Below, one piece after another: positions 55,852 to 64,000 of a stretch of DNA of 64,000 bases. Each line of letters begins with the position of its first letter. The first letter of the stretch is position 1. This DNA is from Lichina pygmaea (taxonomy: Eukaryota; Ascomycota; Lichinomycetes; Lichinales; Lichinaceae): contig OY730172.1 in NCBI GenBank assembly GCA_963422465.1, positions 3,472,001-3,536,000 on the forward strand. The letters are read 5' to 3'. A program made the position numbers and the translations under genes. The notes under the pieces are model-generated. The model worked only from the letters and a program-made list of their open reading frames with translations, was not told where the DNA came from and made no database searches.

Positions 55852-57248
55852 ATAGACATTTCATCTTCAAAGATCTTGAAGGGGTTGACTGACTGCTTTC
55901 CCCCTGTGTTTGTTGATCTTGTAGACAGAATTTGCATTTCTGGAGACCCTCCTCTGAGTCTCTCTGAGCTTCTAGTTGGCTCTGTGGTTTTCCGTCTTTT
56001 TCCCCCTGGAAGAGTCTGTATGAAGGGGAAAGTAACTGGAGACTGTGTGACTGGGACAGTGGTAGCAGTGGAGATCTCATACTTCTCTGGGCGGGAAATC
56101 CATGCCTCTCTTGCCTTCTTGACTGCTTCTTGGTGTACTGGGCATGTGCTAGCCCAGGCTGGGTGAGCTCCTTTGCAGTTGCTGAATTTTGGCTTTAGCA
56201 CTTGCTCAGGGATTTGGCAGGTTCTTCTTTCATGCTGGCCTCCACAGGCACCACATACAGCTTGATTCCTGCACAGGCGAGCTTGGTGTCCATACCCAAA
56301 GCACTTGAAGTATTGTGCCACCACTGTGTTAGCCAGAAAAAGCTCTGCCTCATGCAATCTGTGGCCCAGCACTACTCCACTCTCAATTAGAAGATTGGCC
56401 TGTTCCGGGGTGGCCAGATCCAGGTGGAGTGAAGTAACTGGTTTCTTTTGAGCTATAGCCTTCTTTGACCAGTAGGCTCTTAGAATAGTGATTTGCTTGC
56501 TCAGGGATGGGTTGCTCTTCTGGATAGTCTGGCGAGTTTTTTCCAGGTTTTCTGGCTGGATGTCTGTGGTTCTGACTCCATGAATCAACACTGGGAATCT
56601 CTTGGGTTGGATAGTTGCTTCCTTGGTAAAAATAGCTGATATCCAGGCAGAGTCTTTCTCCAGAAAACTCTTAGTCTCTTGGGTTTCAGTGTTAATAAGA
56701 ATGTCCCCTGAGGGAAGTTTTCTCACTGCTCTGACTTGTTTATTATAGGGACTGGGGAGTCTGTCTTGGAGAGCTTGAAAAAGCTGGATGTGAGTTCTGT
56801 TGGCCATATCAGGTGTCTGGTTACCAGGGTGGACAAGAACTTCCTTCAGAATCCTTGGAGCTAGAGGGATTTGAGCTGGGATATGTTTCTGAACAGCCTG
56901 GGCATATGATGGCTTAGATTCTTGCTTGTCTAGCTGCTTGCTAATATTCTCCAGCTCCTGGAAAATCTTGTTGGTCAGACCAGTGGGGAGAGACTGGGTT
57001 TTGGTGGACTGGGCTTCATTAGTACAAGAGTTTTTCTTAATATTCTCCCAGCTTTTCAGTACAGATTCTGGGGTAGCTTGAGTCTTGAGCCATGAGTCCA
57101 GTAGGTTGTAGTCATTCTGGAGAGCTGGATAGGGGGTAGAAGAACTAGGCTGAGTACCAGCAGAACTGGGAGCTGGCATTGTTGGAGAAGGTGTTGTTTT
57201 TCTGGTAGTGTTCTGGGAGGAGTCCGGTTTCTTCTTTTTGACAGGCAT
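55848..57248 (-). CDS. LINE ORF1 protein (L5), zinc-knuckle RNA-binding
   Basis: Intact, 466 residues from MPVKKKKP, the equivalent of the L2 start; the frame extends 14 codons further up to 57290. It has the same layout as L2 ORF1: disordered start, conserved PSPYNKQVRAVRKLPSGDIL block, then knuckles CFKCFGYGHQARLC, CGACGGQHERRTC and a third one with Phe-Ser in place of the first Cys pair. The stop overlaps the ORF2 start as ATGA. Confidence 0.85.
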   Translation of the reverse strand: MPVKKKKPDSSQNTTRKTTPSPTMPAPSSAGTQPSSSTPYPALQNDYNLLDSWLKTQATPESVLKSWENIKKNSCTNEAQSTKTQSLPTGLTNKIFQELENISKQLDKQESKPSYAQAVQKHIPAQIPLAPRILKEVLVHPGNQTPDMANRTHIQLFQALQDRLPSPYNKQVRAVRKLPSGDILINTETQETKSFLEKDSAWISAIFTKEATIQPKRFPVLIHGVRTTDIQPENLEKTRQTIQKSNPSLSKQITILRAYWSKKAIAQKKPVTSLHLDLATPEQANLLIESGVVLGHRLHEAELFLANTVVAQYFKCFGYGHQARLCRNQAVCGACGGQHERRTCQIPEQVLKPKFSNCKGAHPAWASTCPVHQEAVKKAREAWISRPEKYEISTATTVPVTQSPVTFPFIQTLPGGKRRKTTEPTRSSERLRGGSPEMQILSTRSTNTGGKQSVNPFKIFEDEMSI

Positions 57249-57880
57249 AGGGTAGGTAGCCTGCACAGTGGGTTGTTCACAAAGGGTCACCTGGTTCCTA
57301 GCAGTAATTGCACAATCCTGGGACCACTCCCCAAGACTGTACTTTCCTGGGCAGTCTTTTCCAACTAGACTCTAGGGAAATCTGGCTGTATTAACTCAAG
57401 CTGGAGACCACACCCCCTGCCTGAGCTTTCCTAGAGTTTTTCAACTCTACCAGCACTAGAGGCAAGCTCTAAACTATTTCTCTTATCCTGGGAGCCCTGA
57501 TCTCCTTGATGCTAGATGTTTCTCTTGAGAGAAGTTCAAGCTGTTATCTGTCTGACTGGGAGTACTTGCTCAATCCTGGGACCACACCCCAAGACTGAGT
57601 GTTCCTAGGTAATTGGGGCCTGTCCCCAGTCTTTCAGAATCCCACTGGCCACTCTCTGCCTTGTTATAGATAGTCTGTTGGTTGTTGAAGTTGAAGATCG
57701 AAGATTCAGAGATCACAACTTTTGACAAACAAGCTGGGTTACCCAAAGTGATAGGTTTTCACCTTAAGGTTTTGGTGGTTCCCAACAGATACTCGCTTGG
57801 TTTCCAGAACTTCTGACAAAGTCCGGTGATTATCAGAAGTGATGGTCCTTGAACGTAGTGGTACTGGGAAGAGTTTTTTG

Positions 57881-58675
57881 ATCTTGCCAATACTCCAAGC
57901 ATGTTCCAGAACTACATCAATGATGTTTTGGGACCTGACATCCTTGATGTCTTTGGCACTGCATATGTGGATAACATTCTTGTCTACAGTCAGACACTCA
58001 AGGAATACCAGAAGTATATCAAGCTTGTTCTCAGTCAACTACAAGATGTAAGCCTGCAAGTTAACATCTCCAAGTGTGACTTTAAAGTGTATCAAGTCAA
58101 GTACCTTGGCTTTATTATTCAGTCTGCCACTGAAGACAGCTGACCCAGATCTGTGAGCATGGACTCAGCCAAGACTAACACCATCAAGGAGTGGAAGCCT
58201 CCTGCCAGTCTCAAGGAAGTGTAGAGCTTTATTACTTTTGCAAACTTCTACTGCCAGTTCATCAAAAACTTTGCCAAGCTTGCATCCCTACTCACAGCTC
58301 TGACCAAGAAGAATGTTACCTTCAAGTGGGAAACTCCAGAGCAGTGCTTGTTTGAAAGTATCAAGAAGGTGTTCAGCACTGCACTCATCCTGCAGCACTT
58401 TGATCTACAGAAGGAGTGTATTGTTAAGACTGACACTTCCGACTACATCTCTGGTGCTGTCCTGTCACAGCCAGACTATGAAGAAGTTCTACACTCTGTT
58501 GCCTTCTTGTCACACCACCACCTGCTGGCAGAATACAACTACAAGATCTACAACAAAGAGTTGCTGGCAATTGTCCATGTCTTTGAAGAGTGGTGAGCAG
58601 AGCTTGAAGAATCTCCAGAACCTGTCAAGATGATCTCTGATCGCAAGAACTTGGAGTACTTTATGTTGTCAAAGT
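57881..58675 (+). mobile_element. Gypsy B copy 3 (end of reverse transcriptase and RNase H)
   Basis: Matches the reverse complement of about 1440-2225: palm part (YVDNILVYSQ), connection and RNase H (ETDTSDYISGAVLSQ-type segment near 58425). It ends at 58675 where a Gypsy A LTR begins. Fossil with a few breaks; both ends are cut by other elements. Confidence 0.8.
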
Positions 58676-59269
58676 TGTTACGACCCAGGAGGAACACAGT
58701 CTTTATATACTCACAGAAAGCAGCAGACAGGATACTGGACAGAAGTACCAGACAGCGTGACACGGGAACCGGTCACGTGACCGGCGAGACAAACCAGGGG
58801 GTGCTTGCCGCAGCATGTATATGCACGAACAAGTGAGCAAAGTGAGCAGAGCTCACCCAGCTCACCACAGCATGCATGAAAAGTGAGCAAAGTGAGCAGA
58901 GCTCACCCAGCTTGCCGCAGTGTGCATGAAAAGTGAGCAAAGTGAGCAGAGCTCACCCAGCTCACCGCAGCATGCATGAAAAGTGAGCAAAGTGAGCAGA
59001 GCTCACTCTGCTCACAAACTGGGCACTATATAGCCAGGTGATAGTTCCCCTATGGAACGATTGTCTTCAACTCATGTTGTGATCCAGACAACTAGATCTA
59101 CTTCAATACAATCCTTTTGTACGAAGCCGTTGATCAGGTGTCACCACCACCATGTTCCACCAAACCCCTTCGCACTCCTTGACACTCCTCTCCTGCGAGA
59201 ACCAACCTGCCTTCCACCTCTCGCCCTAATCCTATACTCGGATAGGACAGTACAGTACAGACCACAACA
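58676..59269 (+). repeat. Gypsy A LTR, type 2 upstream part (594 bp)
   Basis: TGTTACGACCCAGGAGG ... GACCACAACA. It contains four 50-bp minisatellite units (58831 to about 59015) and the ACTATATAG box near 59030. The upstream part differs entirely from type 1 after the first 14 bases, while the part from the TATA box on is nearly the same. Confidence 0.9.
58831..59015 (+). repeat. 50-bp minisatellite, about 4 units, in Gypsy A type 2 LTR
   Basis: Unit begins AAGTGAGCAAAGTGAGCAGA and continues GCTCACCCAGCTCACCGCAG, CATGCATGAA. Repeated GTGAGC and GCTCAC arms make each unit an inverted repeat. Two related units occur in the LTR at 28393 (about 28540-28622). Confidence 0.9.
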
Positions 59270-62200
59270 CTTTGAAGACCCTCAAGGATGAGTACCTTAG
59301 AAGCAACCAACCCCAACTTCCCAGATAGAAAGATTAGTGTTGCCAAGCCAGACCTGTTCTATGGTGAAAGGAACAAGGTTGAAGACTGGCTTATGCAACT
59401 CCAAGTCTACTTTCAATTCCAACCAGAGACAAAGCTGCCTAAGGAGAAGTGGCCCCTCTTCACAACCACTTACATGAGAGGTAATGCTTATTGATGGATC
59501 AAGCCCTACGTCAACAAACATCTCTCAGGAAATGGAGACCATGATGGCACAACAGAATGGATGACAAAATAGACATGATTCAAGGACAAGATCAAAAGGA
59601 TCCTTGGACTATCTAACAAAGACAAAGTGGCTATACGAATGATCCAGTACATCAAACAACAACGCTCAGCCGCAGAGTACACCACGCAGTTCAAACAATA
59701 CTCAGTACTGACTGACTGGGACAACAACGCCCTGATGGTCATGTACTGACGTGGACTCAAGGAAAACATGAAGGATGAAATCACCTTTGATGGACAAGCA
59801 GTTGACACACTGGACGAACTCATCACACAAGCAATCAACATTGATGACAAGCTATTCAAGCGAGCGATGGAGAAACACCACAACAGAGGATACAGCCACC
59901 CTGCATGGCATGTGAGCAACCACTACAAGCTGCCTAACAAGGCACCACCACATGACCCATATAGCTATGCACCCATGGAACTGGATGCAGTCCACCACAA
60001 GGGAAGGTTCACGAAGGGAAGGAACAACAAAAAGGGGAAAGCACTGAAGTGCTATACCTGTGGCAAGCTAGGCCACATGGCGAAAGACTGTTGTTCAAAG
60101 AACAAGATGCACTGACAGCAACTTAATACGCTTGACAGAGACTGGAATGTCATCAAGCCAGAGGACCCACCAGGAGAGGCTCAGCTATCCCTCGAACAAT
60201 AGGACAACTACGATCAGACATTGGAAGCAGCCCACCAACTGGCAACATCAGGAGGCAAGAACCTACCAGAACAGACAGGTCAGGACAAGGGACAGGAGCC
60301 CTTAACCATCTCTGATGGGGACTGAGACAAACCCACATCTATCAAAGAAGAAATACCACGAGGAAGCTATGCTTACAGCATGGACCCACGAAATCTACAG
60401 CACAGTGAACTACAGTGGAGGTTTTGCACAAAGCACTACTGCACCTACTACGAACAACTACGAAGGTACAGAGGACATTCACCCTACCACACCACCTGCC
60501 ACAAGCATTGGGTCAATTGCGAGAAGGATGCGTGTGAGATCCATCTTTGGGACAAACACCAACACACCACATTCCCCGGGCACACACATGATTGGCACAA
60601 ACACCTCATGTTCCTACAGCAAGGCAACAACTACAACTGCTACGTTGACAATTGGCAGTACTGCCTCAAGCCTGGATGTGACAAGCATCAGCAAGACAAA
60701 TTCATGAACAGATTCCTCAGAACTGATGGGAATGGCTGGACCTATTGCCCAGTCAGTGGTAAGACACTTTGATCAGGAAAAGACTGAACTCCCTTGTCAA
60801 GGGGTGACATCAGGAGCTTAACAACATGACCTCTAGCAACGCAAAGCACCTGCGATTGCCTGTGTCACTACACACCAACACGCCAGTACAGACATACACA
60901 CTTGTGGACTCTGGAGCCAGTGGAAACTACATCTCAAGACAACTTTATGATACTCTCAGCACTGGAAGGAGACGCAAGCAGCAGCCCTATCAGCTCGCAA
61001 TGGCAAATGGACAGACAGAACTAGTCTGCCATGAGACACAGCCAATGGAAATGGTTACCAGACACTATGCTGAAAGGATCCACCTTGATATTGTCAAGTT
61101 GGCCACTCAGGATATCTATTTGAGGATGTCTTGGCTAAAGAAGCACAACCCAGTTGTTAACTGGAAGACAGGAGTACTCACATTTAGGAACTGCACTAAC
61201 AACACAGCTCAGACCTGTTACCAGCCACAGAAGGTGTGGACAGATGAGGGAAGGAGTCCTCAGTGGAACCTCACCAACAGAAAGGACAACTCTCAAGAGA
61301 AGAGGTCTGCCTCAACAGGCACACCCCGGAACCAGGTGGCCAAACAGTCAGAGATAAAGAGAGAGGAAGTTGTTAACCCTCTGGAGATCCCTGAAGAGTA
61401 CTGACCTGGGTATAATAACTTCTTTCAGGAAGAGACAACAACAGCAGTGTTGCCTAAGCACCAACCTTGAGATCATGAGATCAAGTTGCAACCAGGGACA
61501 GAGCCAGGATTTGGACCAATTTACCAGTTATCAGAGAAAGAGCTCCAAGTACTTTGTGAGTACCTGGAGGAAAACCTGAAAAAGGGTTTCATTCAAGAAT
61601 CTCAATCACCAGCAGGATACTCGATACTATTTGCACTAAAGAAAGACAGAAGTCTTCGACTTTGTGTGGATTACAGGAAACTCAACAACATTACCATCAA
61701 GAACCAATATCCGTTGCCAAATGTGAACAAATTGCGAGACAGGATCAGCCAAGCTACAATCTTTACCAAGCTGGACTTGAAAGAAGCATACAACCTGATA
61801 CGCATGAAAGAAGGAGAAGAATGGAAGACAGCCTTCAGAACCTGATATGGACACTACAAGTATCTGGTTATGCTATTCGGACTCACAAACACACCAGCAA
61901 CATGTCAAGCATTAATCAACAACATCATCAGAGCACACCTGGACCAAACAGCTATCACCTACCTGGACAACATTCTTGTCTACTTGAACACGCAACAGGA
62001 ACATACCGAACATGTGAAGGATGTTCTACGATGCCTACAACAGGCAGGGCTCAAGCTTAACCCAAAGAAATACAAGTTCAACAAACCAGAAGTTGAATTC
62101 CTCAGATATGTCATAGGGATTGAAGGGATCAAGATTGACCCTGAGAAAATCAAAGTGATTCAGCAATAGCCAACACTGATGTCAGTTAAGGAAGTACAAG

Positions 62201-64000
62201 CCTTCCTAGGATTTGCCAACTTCAACTGACAGTTCATAAAAAACTACTCACAGATGGCAACACCACTGACAGAACTCACAAAGAAGAACATGGAGTACTG
62301 GTGGACAGAGAGACAACAAAAAGTATTCCAACAGCTCAAGGACACTTGCGCCAAGGAACCAGTTCTCCTCAACTTCAAGACAGGCCAACCAACACAAATC
62401 AAGACAGACACTTCAGATCAGGCAGTAGGAGCATGTCTATGCCAACAGGCAGACAGCAAGTGGCACCCAGTTGCCTACTACTCACAAAAAATAACACAAG
62501 CAGAACAAAACTATAATATCCACGACAAAGAGCTATTGGCAGTTGTCAACACACTCGAACACTGGAGAGTGTACACAGAAAGCAGTTCTGAACTCACCGT
62601 TCTCACAGACTACAAGAATCTGACAACGTTCACGACAACCAAGAAGCTGAACAGACAGCAAGTCAGATAGGCTGAACTCCTAGGGCAACACAAGTTCAAG
62701 ATCTTGTACACCCCTGGACAAGACAACAGGAGAGCAGACACACTAAGCTGATAAAAAGACCACATGGAAGATGATGAACACCAAGGAACAATCTTACAGC
62801 AGGACCAGCAAGGAAACCTGGTGCCTCAGCCACAGATCAACAAGCTCACAGCAGAAGACACTGAAGAACTAATAAGGAACTACCACGATAATCCAGCACA
62901 TGGTCACCCAGGAATCTCCAAGACCACAGACCTTATCCAACAGGCAGGGAACAATGTCATTAACCTCTGACAACATGTCACAAACTACATCAGCAAGTGT
63001 CTACTATGCCAGAAAAACAAACATGGAAGACACAAGCCATACAGAGAAGGACACCCAAACACAATACCGAGAGACCTGTGGGAAGACGTGTCAATAGACT
63101 TCATCACAAAGCTACCCAAGTCCAAAGACCCAGTCACAGGAATCACCTACAACTTGATTATGGTGATAGTGGACAGATTCACAAAATATCTAATAGTGGT
63201 ACTATTCAAGGAGACCCACACAGCAGAACAGTTGGGACACCTTTTACTGGACAGATTAGTCAGAGACCACAGAGTTCTGATCACGATCATTACAGACAGA
63301 GACAAACTCTTCACATCCAACTACTGGAAGACAATCAGTGCAGCCATGGGAACAAAACTCAAAATGTCTACAGCCTATCACTCACAAACTGACAGCCAGA
63401 CAGAGTGAGCAAACCAAGTTCTGGAGACTTACTTACGGCATTACATCAACCAGACCCACAGCAATTGGGTACAGTTATTACCGGTGGCACAGCTGGCAAT
63501 CAACCAGCACAGATCAGACTCAACAAAGGAATCGCTATTTTTTGCCAATTTTGGACAACATGTGAACATTGGGATGCCAAGCAGAGCTTCACCAAACACA
63601 GAGAAAGCACTCCAACATGACAAGCTCCTACGACAAACACACACGATGATGAGGCACTACCTTCAAGAGACCTCAGAAAGAATGCAACATCAAATAGACA
63701 AGAAATTGAAAATGGCACCTCAGCTAAAGAAGGGGGATAAAGTCTACCTTCTTACAAGAAATTGGAAAACAAAGAAACCAAAGACAAAGAAACTTGACAA
63801 CATCAAGGTCAGACTATTTTCAGTCGAAGAAAAAACAGGACCAGTCAACATCAAGATACAACTACCAAGGGATGCCAGAGTCTATCCAAACTTTCATATA
63901 TCAATGATTGAACCAGCCGACCAGAGCACACCCTTGCAGGAAACATTCTATTACCAACCTGAAGAAGAACAAGAGTTTGAGGTTGAACAGATCCTGGCTA

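Larger units (their letters stand above)
52436..57880 (-). mobile_element. LINE copy L5, full length on the minus strand
   Basis: About 5.4 kb: 5' end GGTACTGGGAAGAG (57860-57873), a long 5' UTR, ORF1 (57248-55848), ORF2 (55851-52609), 3' UTR and tail of AAATC-type repeats (52437-52460). It is more distant from L2, L3 and L0 than they are from each other. Left flank is Gypsy A gag, right flank Gypsy B reverse transcriptase, so no target duplication can be seen and the flanks have been rearranged. Confidence 0.88.
58676..64000 (+). mobile_element. Gypsy A with type 2 LTR, runs off window
   Basis: LTR 58676-59269, gag from 59288 (zinc knuckle CYTCGKLGHMAKDC near 60050), Cys/His block (about 60380-60772), protease (DSGASGNY near 60910), reverse transcriptase (about 61480-62250), RNase H (about 62390-62750), integrase (about 62760-63890). 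The chromodomain would follow just past the window edge. Fossil with roughly a dozen breaks in the visible part. It inserted into the RNase H region of Gypsy B copy 3. Confidence 0.9.

Overview
The window is from a filamentous ascomycete (Pezizomycotina, probably Sordariomycetes). The host genes have short GT-AG introns with fungal CTRAC-type branch sites, MRE11, TAF10 and the TRF-like factor are of filamentous-fungal type, and the repeats are chromodomain Gypsy elements and Tad1/I-like LINEs with a pattern of C-to-T and G-to-A decay that suggests repeat-induced point mutation (RIP). Species cannot be fixed from the sequence alone.

Layout. 1-5.1 kb: nested repeats (the 3' end and LTR of one Gypsy family, a minus-strand copy of a second, and a LINE 5' UTR). 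5.1-8.0 kb: gene-poor, with a possible broken host gene and a 200-N assembly gap at 7600-7799. 8-23.3 kb: a host gene island. It holds MRE11 (minus), a mitochondrial ribosomal protein uS19m (plus, divergent from MRE11), TAF10 (minus, convergent with uS19m), a TRFH-plus-telobox protein of the TBF1/TRF type (minus), a membrane-anchored histidine-phosphatase-fold protein with an altered active site (plus), and a three-exon disordered protein of unknown function (plus). 23.2-24.6 kb: no recognised gene. 24.6-64 kb: one almost unbroken nest of transposons.

The nest has four main ingredients. Gypsy A is a chromodomain element with two alternative LTR upstream parts. Gypsy B is a second Ty3/Gypsy element. 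Gypsy C is seen only at the left edge. One LINE family has an ORF1 with zinc knuckles and an ORF2 with endonuclease and reverse transcriptase. Insertion order can be read from target duplications: a whole Gypsy A sits inside an older Gypsy A with the 5-bp duplication TGAGA, and a 5'-truncated LINE sits inside an older LINE with a 12-bp duplication. A LINE-in-Gypsy-A event is marked by near-identical 11-mers 23 kb apart.

Two patterns stand out. First, the upstream part of every LTR type carries a tandem minisatellite whose unit is itself an inverted repeat, although the three unit sequences are unrelated. Second, Gypsy A and Gypsy C both carry, between the pol end and the 3' LTR, an antisense reading frame for a small Cys-rich (C-x2-C-x6-C) plus coiled-coil protein. 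The host genes act separately (DNA-break repair, mitochondrial translation, TFIID/SAGA transcription, telomere or promoter binding) and show no sign of forming a pathway cluster.
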